DNA from: a virus
IMG/VR virus record: IMGVR_UViG_3300021959_008125
Span: 1-64,000 of that record
Length of the DNA: 64,000 bases
Direction: 5' to 3' (one strand)
Position numbers and translations under genes: made by a program. The notes under the pieces are model-generated. The model saw nothing but the letters and a program-made list of their open reading frames with translations. It was not told the origin of the DNA and did not search any database. Below are positions 36,511 to 44,973 of the stretch, piece after piece (the first letter of the stretch is position 1; each line of letters begins with the position of its first letter).

Positions 36511-38289
36511 ATGGCAGAAACTTTACTCTCTCCCGGTGTATTAGCAAGAGAAAATGATATCTCAGCTATTGCTCCTCTACCAGTTGAAGCCGGCGCTGCA
36601 ATTATTGGACCAGCCGTTAAAGGTCCAGTAGAAGAACCTACCTTAGTAACATCTTATGGTCAGTATCAAAGAATCTTTGGTACTACTTTCGAATCTGGAT
36701 CTACTAAACAGGAGTTTATTACTTCTATTGCTGCAAAATCTTACTTTAATCAAGGAGGAAATTCTCTATTAGTAACCAGAGTAGTTAGCGGTTCATTCTC
36801 ACAAGCTCAAAACACAGCAATTTCAGCAGCAACAGGATCGATCACTACTGCACCATTTAGTTTAAAAACTATTGGTAAAGGTGTGATTTACAACAATACT
36901 TCTGGTTCTGTTTACAATTCAGGATCACTATTAGATGAAAACTCAGATGGTTCGTTAAAATCAGGTTCAGCAGATAACCTTAGATGGGAGATCTCTAACA
37001 TTAATAATGCAAAAGGAACTTTCAGTCTTTTAGTACGAAGAGGAGATGATAGCACTAAGCAAAAAATTATATTAGAAACGTTTAACGATTTATCTTTAGA
37101 TCCTAACTCAGGAAATTATATTGAGAGAGTAATTGGTAATCAATATAAAACTAAGTCAACAGATGGAGATGTAACATATATCGATACTGTAGGCGAGTAT
37201 CCAAACAGATCTAACTACGTTTACGTAAGTGGAGTAAATAAACTACTAAACTATGTAGGAACTGATGGAATAACTATAGGTTCTAACGCTGACGGTCCTT
37301 ACTCTAGCTCACTACCTTCAGTACAGTCTGGTTCATTCTATGGTGCTACTGGAAAACTTGTAAATAACATATCAGGAAGTGGTGCAGTGGATAACTACTT
37401 TAAAGATATCGATAATATCGGTAGTCAAGGAGTACCAGCAACAGTTTATGCTGATTCTATCTCAATCTTAGAGAATAAAGATGAATATGTATTTAACATT
37501 ATTTCAGCACCTGGATTATTATACGACTTTGGAAGTCATAAAATTCAATTAGATTCAATTATTTCCTTAGCAGAAACAAGAGGAGATTGTATCGCAGTAA
37601 TTGATTTAGAGCAGCATGGAGCTACAGTATCTAATACAACTGCAGCAGCAGCAACAGTAAATAGTTCTTATGCAGCTTCTTACTGGCCATGGTTACAAAC
37701 TCAATCAGCTACAGGAAGAAACGTATGGGTTCCAGCTTCAACAGTAATTCCAGGAGTATACGCATTCTCAGACGGAGTATCAGCTCCATGGTTTGCTCCA
37801 GCAGGTCTTACTAGAGGAGGTATTCCTAACGTAATTCAAGCAGAAAGAAAATTAACAAGAGGTCAAAGAGATACTCTATATGCAGCTAATGTTAACCCAA
37901 TCGCTACATTCCCAGGAAGTGGAATTTCAGTATTCGGTCAGAAAACATTACAGAAACAAGGTACTGCCTTAGATAGAGTAAATGTAAGAAGATTGTTAAT
38001 CGACCTTAAGAAATTTATTGGAGATGTTTCTCAAACATTAGTATTCGAACAAAATACTACTTTAACACGAAACAGCTTCTTAGCAAGAGTTAATCCTTAC
38101 TTAGATTCAGTAGTACAAAGACAAGGTCTTTATGCTTACAGAGTAGTAATGGACGATACTAATAACACAGCAGACGTGATCGATAGAAACTATTTAGTAG
38201 GTCAGATTTATATCCAACCAGCTAAAACAGTTGAATTCATTGTACTAGATTTTACAATCGAACCAACAGGAGCTACTTTTACGGCATAA
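36511..38289 (+). CDS. gp18: contractile tail sheath protein
   Basis: A 592-residue protein. The N-terminus (LLSPGVLARENDIS, then AAIIGPAVKGPVEEPT, then SYGQYQRIFG) and the C-terminus (NPIATFPGSGISVFGQKTL, RVNVRRLLIDLKK, LVFEQN, VEFIVLDFTIEPTGATF) are classic T4-type sheath signatures. Many subunits surround the tail tube and contract to drive it through the host envelope. It starts a new transcription unit after a 113-base gap with two TATTTATA boxes. The codon use is more even than in the glycan cassette, as expected for an abundant late protein. Confidence 0.95.
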   Translation: MAETLLSPGVLARENDISAIAPLPVEAGAAIIGPAVKGPVEEPTLVTSYGQYQRIFGTTFESGSTKQEFITSIAAKSYFNQGGNSLLVTRVVSGSFSQAQNTAISAATGSITTAPFSLKTIGKGVIYNNTSGSVYNSGSLLDENSDGSLKSGSADNLRWEISNINNAKGTFSLLVRRGDDSTKQKIILETFNDLSLDPNSGNYIERVIGNQYKTKSTDGDVTYIDTVGEYPNRSNYVYVSGVNKLLNYVGTDGITIGSNADGPYSSSLPSVQSGSFYGATGKLVNNISGSGAVDNYFKDIDNIGSQGVPATVYADSISILENKDEYVFNIISAPGLLYDFGSHKIQLDSIISLAETRGDCIAVIDLEQHGATVSNTTAAAATVNSSYAASYWPWLQTQSATGRNVWVPASTVIPGVYAFSDGVSAPWFAPAGLTRGGIPNVIQAERKLTRGQRDTLYAANVNPIATFPGSGISVFGQKTLQKQGTALDRVNVRRLLIDLKKFIGDVSQTLVFEQNTTLTRNSFLARVNPYLDSVVQRQGLYAYRVVMDDTNNTADVIDRNYLVGQIYIQPAKTVEFIVLDFTIEPTGATFTA

Positions 38290-38301
38290 TTTAATAACAA
38301 G

Positions 38302-38312
38302 ATATTTATAAT
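38302..38312 (+). promoter_or_regulatory. TATTTATA-type late box before the tube gene
   Basis: ATATTTATAAT ends 15 bases before the tail-tube ATG. Same box and similar leader (TAAAGCAAATATAAA) as the sheath gene. Confidence 0.5.
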
Positions 38313-38326
38313 AAAGCAAATATAAA

Positions 38327-38812
38327 ATGGCAGTATTAGATCCTAACGAAATAATGTTTAGAGCTTTTGAGCCCAAAGTTCAGAACAGATTCATAATGAT
38401 TGTAGATGGTATTCCATCATTTATGATTAAAGGTGTTTCTGCTCCATCTTTTGAGGACGAAGAAGTAAAACTAGACCACATCAACACATATAGAAAAATT
38501 AGAGGTAAAAGAGAGTGGCAGAATATGGACATGACTTTATATGATCCAATCACACCTTCTGGAGCTCAAGCAGTAATGGATTGGGCTAGACTTTCTTACG
38601 AATCTGTAACCGGTAGAGCTGGATACTCTGACTTCTATAAAAAAGATATTACTTTAAATATCTTAGGGCCTGTAGGAGATATCGTATCTGAGTGGGTGAT
38701 TAAAGGAGCATTTATTACTTCTATGTCACAAGGTAGTTTTGATTGGGGTACTTCTGATGCAACTGAGTTAACTATTTCAGTAGCGATGGATTACTGCATC
38801 TTGAATTACTAA
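38327..38812 (+). CDS. gp19: tail tube protein
   Basis: A 161-residue protein matching the T4 gp19 type: FEPKVQNRFIMIVDGIPSFM at the start, the KGVSAPSFEDEEVKLDHIN strand, a middle with WQNMDMTLYDPI, and SMSQGSFDWGTSDATEL near the end. It polymerises into the rigid inner tube inside the sheath. It has its own upstream TATTTATA box and is followed by a strong hairpin terminator. Confidence 0.95.
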   Translation: MAVLDPNEIMFRAFEPKVQNRFIMIVDGIPSFMIKGVSAPSFEDEEVKLDHINTYRKIRGKREWQNMDMTLYDPITPSGAQAVMDWARLSYESVTGRAGYSDFYKKDITLNILGPVGDIVSEWVIKGAFITSMSQGSFDWGTSDATELTISVAMDYCILNY

Positions 38813-38831
38813 GATAAATAATATAGTATAC

Positions 38832-38857
38832 TAAAGCCCGGTTAATCCGGGTTTTTT
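38832..38857 (+). terminator. factor-independent terminator after the tube gene
   Basis: Stem CCCGG/CCGGG (38835-38839 with 38845-38849), loop TTAAT, extended by weaker A-U and G-U pairs, followed by eight T residues (38850-38857). The best hairpin-plus-T-run in the window. It ends the sheath/tube transcription unit. Confidence 0.85.
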
Positions 38858-38862
38858 TATTT

Positions 38863-39609
38863 ATGAAAATAGCAGTTATAATAATAGGTCGTATAGAAGA
38901 GCAGTACCAACAACTAAACTTACAGTTACTGCAAGGATGTGATATCTTTATTCACTCAGATATCGAAAATCAACAATTAGCCCTTCAATATAATCCTAAA
39001 TTTTTAAAGCTTACAGATTCTACCTATTTAAATCAAACCGTAGAGCTTTTTATAGAACAATATTCTCATTTAATAGATAAAGTAAGAGAAGAAACTGACC
39101 AAGAAAAACCCTTCAGGCATAATTTTGAAAGAATAGTTCAATGGAAAAGATTAAATGAAGTATTGATTGAAAATAAATTTGAAGAATACGATTATATTCT
39201 TAAATGGAGAGTAGATCTTAATAAATTTAATATTGATACTGAACTTTCAGAAATAATTAAAAAGTATAAAACGGTTAAAAACTATATTTCAAGTATTGAG
39301 TTGAATAAAAGTTGTATATATACCTATAAAGATTTTTTATTTTTATTTGTTCCATCAAAGAGCTATGCTGTAGACGTATATAATAATATAGAAGACTATA
39401 TTGGTGTAAAAGAAGATAAATTTACGTACGATATTGATATTCTAGAGCAGTGCGACACTGAAGGAAAGTTTAAATGTGCAAATTTTACATGGTTAACTCC
39501 TAAAAATAAACTATTTTCTCATGTATTTACTAGTGAGACTGCTATGATTATACATTGTTTAGTAAATAAAGTACCTTTAAAAAACATTTTCAAAGGGTTG
39601 TATTCATAA
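38863..39609 (+). CDS. glycosyltransferase-like protein, third family member, inserted among tail genes
   Basis: A 248-residue paralogue of the 22815/30095 family. IAVIIIGRIEEQYQQ opens it (the GQxR motif is reduced to GRIEEQ), DIFIHSDIEN follows, and EYDYILKWRVDLNKF near residue 108 gives the Arg-x-Asp motif. It lies between the tube terminator and a TATTTATA box, so it has no obvious promoter of its own. Probably a late insertion ('moron'-like) between conserved tail genes. A sugar-transfer role is suggested but not shown. Confidence 0.45.
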   Translation: MKIAVIIIGRIEEQYQQLNLQLLQGCDIFIHSDIENQQLALQYNPKFLKLTDSTYLNQTVELFIEQYSHLIDKVREETDQEKPFRHNFERIVQWKRLNEVLIENKFEEYDYILKWRVDLNKFNIDTELSEIIKKYKTVKNYISSIELNKSCIYTYKDFLFLFVPSKSYAVDVYNNIEDYIGVKEDKFTYDIDILEQCDTEGKFKCANFTWLTPKNKLFSHVFTSETAMIIHCLVNKVPLKNIFKGLYS

Positions 39610-39621
39610 TTTTTTATTCAT

Positions 39622-39632
39622 ATATTTATATG
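39622..39632 (+). promoter_or_regulatory. TATTTATA-type late box before the baseplate/chaperone gene
   Basis: ATATTTATATG ends about 26 bases before the ATG at 39658; the leader contains TTTTATAATAAAATTT and no Shine-Dalgarno sequence. Confidence 0.5.
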
Positions 39633-39657
39633 AAAGACTAGTTTTATAATAAAATTT

Positions 39658-40395
39658 ATGGCAACAGAAAACAAATTTCCAACAGAGATTGTAGAATTAC
39701 CTTCAAAAGGACTTCTTTATCCTAAAGAATCTCCTTTATCTTCTGGTACAGTTGAGATGAAGTATATGACTGCAAAGGAAGAAGATATTCTTACTAATCA
39801 AAATTACATTCAAAACGGTACTGTTATTGATAAACTTTTACAGGAACTTATTGTAGATAAAAAAGTTAATTATGGAGACTTATTAACTGGAGATAAAAAT
39901 GCATTATTGGTAGCTGCTAGAATCCTTGGGTACGGTAAAGATTATCAATTTAATTATGCCGGGGATACCGTTACAGTTGATCTTGCTGAGCTTGATAATA
40001 AGACGTTAAATGAAGAACTTTTTAAAGAAGGTAAAAACCAATTTAGCTTTAAATGTCCTACAACAGGAACTCTTCTTACATTCAAACTTTTATGTCACTC
40101 TGACGATGTTAAAATAGATAACGAAGTAAAAGGACTTAAAAAGATTAATAAAAATGCTTCTCCTGAATTATCCACAAGACTTAAACATATGATCACCTCA
40201 GTTGACGGTAATGAAGAGTCTAAAGAAATAAGAGATTTCGTAGATAATAGATTTTTAGCTAGAGATTCTAGAGAACTTAGAAAGTATATAGCAGAAATTC
40301 AACCAGATGTAGATCTTAAATTTTACCCGGACAATGGGCCGGAGGAAGGAGTGGAGGTCCCTATCGGGATCAACTTTTTTTGGCCTGACGCCTGA
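39658..40395 (+). CDS. T4 gp26-like baseplate / tape-measure chaperone protein
   Basis: A 245-residue protein with EIVELPSKGLLYP near the start, VEMKYMTAKEEDIL, then a region FKCPTTGTLLTFKLLCH and the ending VEVPIGINFFWPDA. This is the pattern of the T4_baseplate (gp26-type) family found before the tape measure in T4-like phages. The gene sits immediately upstream of the tape measure, where phages encode a pair of chaperones linked by a frameshift. Its last 62 bases overlap the next frame, and the T-run there is discussed under findings. Confidence 0.75.
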   Translation: MATENKFPTEIVELPSKGLLYPKESPLSSGTVEMKYMTAKEEDILTNQNYIQNGTVIDKLLQELIVDKKVNYGDLLTGDKNALLVAARILGYGKDYQFNYAGDTVTVDLAELDNKTLNEELFKEGKNQFSFKCPTTGTLLTFKLLCHSDDVKIDNEVKGLKKINKNASPELSTRLKHMITSVDGNEESKEIRDFVDNRFLARDSRELRKYIAEIQPDVDLKFYPDNGPEEGVEVPIGINFFWPDA

Positions 40396-40642
40396 GTATA
40401 GATTAGACGTATTTAACGTCATACATAACATAGTATTTCACGGAAAAGGTGGCTTTGACTGGCATACAGTATATAATATGCCTATATGGCTGAGAAACTT
40501 TACCTACAGGAACATACAAGAATTTTATCAAAAAGAGAAAGAAGCTTACGAAAAAGCACAAGGTAAATCTCAATTAAAAGGAAATCAACCAAAAGGTCCT
40601 GCAATTCGTACACCTTCTTATAATACAAAGGCTCGCAAATAG
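40334..40642 (+). CDS. overlapping downstream chaperone frame, probably made by frameshift
   Basis: Open from an ATG at 40334 that has no ribosome-binding site; its meaningful sequence (TPEYRLDVFNVIHNIVFHG, then YNMPIWLRNFTYRNIQEFY) begins right after the T-run at 40375. The content resembles short C-terminal extensions of tape-measure chaperones (gpG-T type) or the T4 gp51-like hub factor. The protein likely exists mainly as a fusion to the gp26-like protein. The Lys/Gln-rich tail (KGNQPKGPAIRTPS) looks disordered. The stop codon lies inside the loop of a terminator-like hairpin. Confidence 0.6.
   Translation: MGRRKEWRSLSGSTFFGLTPEYRLDVFNVIHNIVFHGKGGFDWHTVYNMPIWLRNFTYRNIQEFYQKEKEAYEKAQGKSQLKGNQPKGPAIRTPSYNTKARK
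40375..40381 (+). promoter_or_regulatory. T7 slippery run, candidate programmed frameshift site
   Basis: Seven T residues near the end of the gp26-like frame, read AAC TTT TTT TGG in that frame. Moving one base forward (or two back) joins it to the overlapping downstream frame as ...NFF-GLTPEYRLDV. A purine-rich GGAGGAAGGAG at 40341 and a GGAGG at 40353 lie 17-24 bases upstream and could stimulate slippage. Candidate only; direction is +1 or -2. Confidence 0.5.
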
Positions 40643-40653
40643 TGGGCCTTTCC
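40627..40653 (+). terminator. terminator-like hairpin before the tape measure
   Basis: AAAGGCTCGC (40627-40636) can pair with GTGGGCCTTT (40642-40651), with two G-U pairs and loop AAATA. The T-run after it is short (three T), so it may be a weak or regulated stop. It lies just before a TATTTATA box. Confidence 0.45.
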
Positions 40654-40663
40654 TATTTATATA
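40653..40663 (+). promoter_or_regulatory. TATTTATA-type late box before the tape-measure gene
   Basis: CTATTTATATA ends 14 bases before the GTG start at 40678; leader AAATATAACCACAC. Confidence 0.45.
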
Positions 40664-40677
40664 AAATATAACCACAC

Positions 40678-42930
40678 GTGGATCCAAAAATACAAGAACT
40701 TTTAAACGCACTAGACGCAGCTGGAAAAAGCACTGCATCGTTTCGTAATGAGTACGAAAGATTAAAAAAAGAAGGTCAGGAAGTTAATTCCTTGATGAAT
40801 ACTATGGAGTCTACTCTTAAAGGAGCTCAAGCAGAAGCTAGAGGACTAGGAGATGGTTTTAGAGATGTTAGGGATATACTACGAGAATCTTTAGCAGAGT
40901 TAAAGGAGACTGAAACTGCAATAAAACAAGGTACTAAAGCTTACCGTAACTTAACCAGTGTTGTCACATCTTTAGCACAAGAAGAAGAAGGAATATATAC
41001 CTATTCGGTAAAGCAACTTGAAACATACGATAAAAGAGCTAAATCTGCATTATCTGAACAAAAACTTGCAGCCGAAAGATTAGCGAGAGAAAAAATAGGG
41101 TTAAACTTTTCTGGTGAATTAAATGAGCAAACGATAGATAGGTTAAAATTCTTAGGTAAGATAAACGATGAAGAAGAGGCTTTATTAAGAGCAGCAGCAA
41201 ATGGTTTTGATATAGAAGAAGAATCAGTAAGATTAATCGAAAAACGTTTAAAAAGAGAAAAAGCACTCGTAAAAACTTTCGGACTAGCAGGAGCAGCATT
41301 AGAAGGAGCTACTAAAATAGCTAATAAGTTCGGAATGAGCCATATCTCAGAAGAACTCAACGATATAAACTCTCAGCTTAAAGATGAAATGCGTGCTGAA
41401 ATAAAAGCAAACGGAGATGAATCTTTAGGATTTGGTAGAAAGTTTGCCTATGCAGGTAGAGCCATAGGAAAAACTGCTGTTGCTATAGGAAAAGGAATGA
41501 TGGATCCTTTGTTTATAATTGGAAAGATATTTAATTCTTTTCTTAATATAAATAAAGAAGCAGTAAACCTTAGCAGATTAGTAGGCCGTTCAAATGTAAG
41601 TTTTAATAATTTAAACAGTAGCCTCGCTACAACTGTGGAACTCTTACAAGAAGCTGCAGAATTTACAAGACAGACAGGATTAGCAGCAACTTCTATATTT
41701 TCAAATGATCAGCTGGCTAATATTGCTGAATCTAAAAAACTACTAGGATTGTCTGCCGAACAGGCCGGCAACTTAGCCTTATTCTCAAACCAGACAGGAG
41801 ATAGTATTACTCAATTCGAAGATGGATTAGTAGACGGTATAAAAGCAGCTAATAAATTAGGTAAATCAGCTGTTGCACCCGGTGTTGCTTTACAGGATGC
41901 TTTATCAGCTGCCAAAGGCATTGCTTTATCTCTAGGTAATAATCCTAAATTATTAGGTCAAGCAGCAACAGCAGCACGTGCATTAGGTTTAGAACTATCT
42001 AGAGTTGATGATATTGCTGAAGGGTTGTTAGACTTTGAATCTTCTATACAGAATGAATTAGAGGCACAGCTTTTAACCGGAGGCCGTATAAATTTAGCAA
42101 AAGCTAGAGAATTAGCATTAAATAACGATTTAGCCGGCCTATCAGCAGAATTAGCTAAAAACGGAGCATCAGCAGCTGAATTTGCTAATATGAATCGTAT
42201 TGCGCAGACTTCATTAGCTAAGGCTTTAGGTATGTCTAGAGATGAATTAGCTAACATGCTTATTCTACAAGATACCCAAGGTAACTTAACAGATGAACAA
42301 AGACAAAAGATACTAGGAGTAACTAAAGAACAACTAAAATCCTTAGATATACAGCAAAGCATAAATGACTCTATTACTAAAATGTCAGAAGCTTTAGCTG
42401 GCCCTTTAGCATCTTTAGCACAGTTAATAAGCCATGCAACGATATTAAAAGGCATTATAGGTGGTATTGCTACTATTATAGGAATTAATATGGTTACTGG
42501 ATTAATACAAAATTTGAAGTATTTAGGCAGAGTACTAAAACTTTCTAAAGGAATAGCAATTGCTGAAGCAGCTATAGCATCTGTAAGAGCTTTATCAAAT
42601 CCTTTTCTAGCTATTGCTGGAATAGCAGCTGCAGCCGCAGTAGCAGGTGCTGCAGGGTACTATATCGGTAAAGCAAAACAAACAGGAGACTTACAAATTA
42701 ATCCTAATGGCGGACCAGTAGTAATGTCCCCAAGAGAAGGAGGCTTATATCAAGGAACTAAAAATGACGCCTTAATGATGGCACCTCCAGGTGCTATGGG
42801 TGGATCAAATGCCGAGTTAATAGCAGAAATTAGAGCATTAAGAACTGTGGTAGAAAAAGGAGGAGACGTAGTAATGGACGGTTCTAAAGTAGGGCAAGTT
42901 ATTACAATGAATTCATATAAATTATCATAA
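40678..42930 (+). CDS. tail tape-measure protein
   Basis: A 750-residue protein starting with GTG. The N-terminal half is long charged coiled coil (KSTASFRNEYERLKKEGQE and similar). The middle is Ala-rich helix (QATTAARALGLELSRV-like segments near 430-450). Two hydrophobic stretches near residues 591-610 and 641-665 would cross or insert in the host membrane during ejection. Length-determining and channel-forming features, and the position after the chaperone pair, identify the tape measure. The C-terminus contains VVMSPREGGLYQGTKNDAL, common in phage tape measures. Confidence 0.85.
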   Translation: MDPKIQELLNALDAAGKSTASFRNEYERLKKEGQEVNSLMNTMESTLKGAQAEARGLGDGFRDVRDILRESLAELKETETAIKQGTKAYRNLTSVVTSLAQEEEGIYTYSVKQLETYDKRAKSALSEQKLAAERLAREKIGLNFSGELNEQTIDRLKFLGKINDEEEALLRAAANGFDIEEESVRLIEKRLKREKALVKTFGLAGAALEGATKIANKFGMSHISEELNDINSQLKDEMRAEIKANGDESLGFGRKFAYAGRAIGKTAVAIGKGMMDPLFIIGKIFNSFLNINKEAVNLSRLVGRSNVSFNNLNSSLATTVELLQEAAEFTRQTGLAATSIFSNDQLANIAESKKLLGLSAEQAGNLALFSNQTGDSITQFEDGLVDGIKAANKLGKSAVAPGVALQDALSAAKGIALSLGNNPKLLGQAATAARALGLELSRVDDIAEGLLDFESSIQNELEAQLLTGGRINLAKARELALNNDLAGLSAELAKNGASAAEFANMNRIAQTSLAKALGMSRDELANMLILQDTQGNLTDEQRQKILGVTKEQLKSLDIQQSINDSITKMSEALAGPLASLAQLISHATILKGIIGGIATIIGINMVTGLIQNLKYLGRVLKLSKGIAIAEAAIASVRALSNPFLAIAGIAAAAAVAGAAGYYIGKAKQTGDLQINPNGGPVVMSPREGGLYQGTKNDALMMAPPGAMGGSNAELIAEIRALRTVVEKGGDVVMDGSKVGQVITMNSYKLS

Positions 42931-42944
42931 CTATTTATAAATAA
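42931..42944 (+). promoter_or_regulatory. TATTTATA-type late box with overlapping TATAAATA
   Basis: CTATTTATAAATAA includes both TATTTATA and, shifted, the T4 late core TATAAATA. It lies 5 bases before the ATG at 42950, so transcripts from it would have very short or no leader. Confidence 0.45.
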
Positions 42945-42949
42945 ACAAT

Positions 42950-43147
42950 ATGGGAATTTTAAAAAACCAATTACAAGGAAGTAACTTAGGATTTAAAGGA
43001 AACACTCCTGCAAAAAGAGAAGGAGCATTACCTACCTCAAACCTACACGCAATCAGTAAAGGACAGGTATCTTCACCTTCTTTCAACTCAAAGCACGACC
43101 TGGACGGACTTACCCCAGACAAATACTCTGATAACAAACCTCAATAA
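42950..43147 (+). CDS. small structural protein
   Basis: A 65-residue protein, MGILKNQLQGSNLGFKG at the start, then Pro/Ser/Asn-rich, with a C-terminal DLDGLTPDKYSDNKPQ. Likely extended or disordered. It shares the opening Met-Gly-Ile and basic N-terminus with the next gene. The late-type box upstream suggests a virion or assembly role. No family recognised. Confidence 0.5.
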   Translation: MGILKNQLQGSNLGFKGNTPAKREGALPTSNLHAISKGQVSSPSFNSKHDLDGLTPDKYSDNKPQ

Positions 43148-43150
43148 TAG

Positions 43151-44659
43151 ATGGGCATAATCCAGAACTTTAAGGAAGGTAAGATGGATGGACTGCGTTC
43201 ACTTAAAAACAGTGAATTCGGTACAAAGGATCTATATATAAGTAAAGATCTTCCTCCGTCTAATCCGTTAAACTCATCTGGATTTTCTTACAATGGAATA
43301 AACTCTAGAACTAACGATTTAGGGAGAATTGCAAAACTTATTGCAGATAAACCCGGCTTTAAGTATATTAGTAATATTAATCTACTTAACCAGGTAGATA
43401 CATCTGCTAAGATTCAGAGATCTGGCAATCAAAAAGGACAATTTGATTTAAAGACTTTTGGTAACAAAGTTAAGGAAGGAATTATTTCTGGGCTAGTTAA
43501 TACTGCTTTACAGGTCGGCACAGTTTTAGCTCAAGTTCCTGTAAATGGAACAGGGCTACATTTTATAAACGGACTTTCTCCGTCAGGATATCTCCAGACA
43601 GGAGCACCTAGAACTTCCGGTTTAGGTCAGTTTTTAGAATCACAGGGTATAGGCGGAGGAGTCAACGGAGCAAAAAGTGTACTGAATGGAATGCCTGTTC
43701 CTACCGACGTTGAACAAAGACTTGAAAGTATACTAGCTGATCAAGGTTCTTCAACTAACAATATTAGTGATAGAACTATTAAACCTAAAATTGAAAACAA
43801 ATACCTTGTAGATGATTTTTCTAAAGGAGCTACTACAACTACCTATAATGTTTCTGGAGTTAGTATCGAAAACAAATTCAAAAAAACTCAATCAGGAAAT
43901 AACCATACTTCAGCCGACTATATAAACGGTCTAGCAGAACAAACTAATTCTATTTTAGGAGATGACGACGACATTATACCTTTTGAATTTCATAGATTAG
44001 GTATAGAAAAAGAAGATAATGGAATTTTTCTATACTTTAGAGCGTTTTTAGATAGTTTTAACGATAACTACTTAGGTGAATGGTCTGGCACACGTTATAT
44101 AGGTAGAGCAGAGCAGTTCTATACATATCAAGGATTTAACAGAGAGATTCAATTTAGTTTTAAAATTGCAGCTTTTAGTAAAGTCGAGATTAATCCTCTT
44201 TATAGAAAGTTAAATTTATTAGCCGGAACAACAGCACCATCTTATAATGCCAATAAAGATTTTATGAGAGGAACATTAACTTCGATTACAATTGGAGATT
44301 ATTTAGTAGCTCAAAAAGGATTTATAAGTAACATAGCATTAAGTTGGGAAAAAGGGTATCCATGGGAAATCACAACCGGAGACACAGAAGAAAAAGGAAA
44401 CGTAAAACCTGAATCAAGATTAAGAGTTCCTCATATACTAAATGTTGATGTATCATTTACACCTATACATGAATTTAATGTTAAAACAGATTTAGAATTA
44501 AGTACTAACGATAAGTATATTGGGGGGTCTAATACTTTAAAAAATATACCTATAGAACAGATAAGAAGACCGAGAACAGAACCTACTGAGGAACAGACTC
44601 AAAATTTTGATCAATTTTCCGGAGAACAAGGATTTGGAACTTTAGGTAGCGGATTTTAA
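43151..44659 (+). CDS. baseplate / tube-initiation-like structural protein
   Basis: A 502-residue protein. The N-terminal 170 residues are Ser/Asn/Gly-rich and probably extended. The region about 290-390 (FRAFLDSFNDNYLGEWSG, RYIGRAEQFYTYQGFNREI, YRKLNLLAG) matches proteins near gp48/gp54-type tail-tube initiators and baseplate hubs of contractile phages. The ordering after the tape measure agrees. Its last part is disordered and acidic. Exact equivalent in T4 uncertain. Confidence 0.6.
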   Translation: MGIIQNFKEGKMDGLRSLKNSEFGTKDLYISKDLPPSNPLNSSGFSYNGINSRTNDLGRIAKLIADKPGFKYISNINLLNQVDTSAKIQRSGNQKGQFDLKTFGNKVKEGIISGLVNTALQVGTVLAQVPVNGTGLHFINGLSPSGYLQTGAPRTSGLGQFLESQGIGGGVNGAKSVLNGMPVPTDVEQRLESILADQGSSTNNISDRTIKPKIENKYLVDDFSKGATTTTYNVSGVSIENKFKKTQSGNNHTSADYINGLAEQTNSILGDDDDIIPFEFHRLGIEKEDNGIFLYFRAFLDSFNDNYLGEWSGTRYIGRAEQFYTYQGFNREIQFSFKIAAFSKVEINPLYRKLNLLAGTTAPSYNANKDFMRGTLTSITIGDYLVAQKGFISNIALSWEKGYPWEITTGDTEEKGNVKPESRLRVPHILNVDVSFTPIHEFNVKTDLELSTNDKYIGGSNTLKNIPIEQIRRPRTEPTEEQTQNFDQFSGEQGFGTLGSGF

Positions 44660-44661
44660 AA

Positions 44662-44973
44662 ATGGCAGATAGATACAAAACTATACAGCAATTTAAAGAT
44701 GATTTAGGTAGAAGATACTACACTAACCCTATCTACCCTGATGTACCTGTTACTGAAAATGATACTTACGTTATAACAACAGCAGGAGATAGGTACGATT
44801 TACTAGCACAGCAATTTTATGGTGATAGTACATTATGGTGGGTAATTGCATCAGCTAATGTAGACGTATCTAAAACTGACGGAATGGCAACAACTCCCGG
44901 TATTCAATTAAGAATACCTGCTAACGCTCAACAGGTAGTGTTTAACTATCAAGAGGTAAATGAAAAAAGGTAA
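44662..44973 (+). CDS. LysM-like baseplate protein (gp53-type)
   Basis: A 103-residue protein. The region TAGDRYDLLAQQFYGDSTLW followed by WVIASAN and PGIQLRIP is a LysM-like fold with the D-x-LA-x-x-F-Y-G-D ... W-W-x-I-A-x-x-N pattern of baseplate wedge proteins. It joins the wedge to the hub or binds peptidoglycan. It overlaps the next gene by 1 base. Confidence 0.7.
   Translation: MADRYKTIQQFKDDLGRRYYTNPIYPDVPVTENDTYVITTAGDRYDLLAQQFYGDSTLWWVIASANVDVSKTDGMATTPGIQLRIPANAQQVVFNYQEVNEKR

Noticed and set aside
41001-42455. Antisense and alternative frames opposite the tape-measure gene
   Set aside because: Ala-rich helical repeats on the coding strand leave long open frames on the other. No start signals or family similarity.
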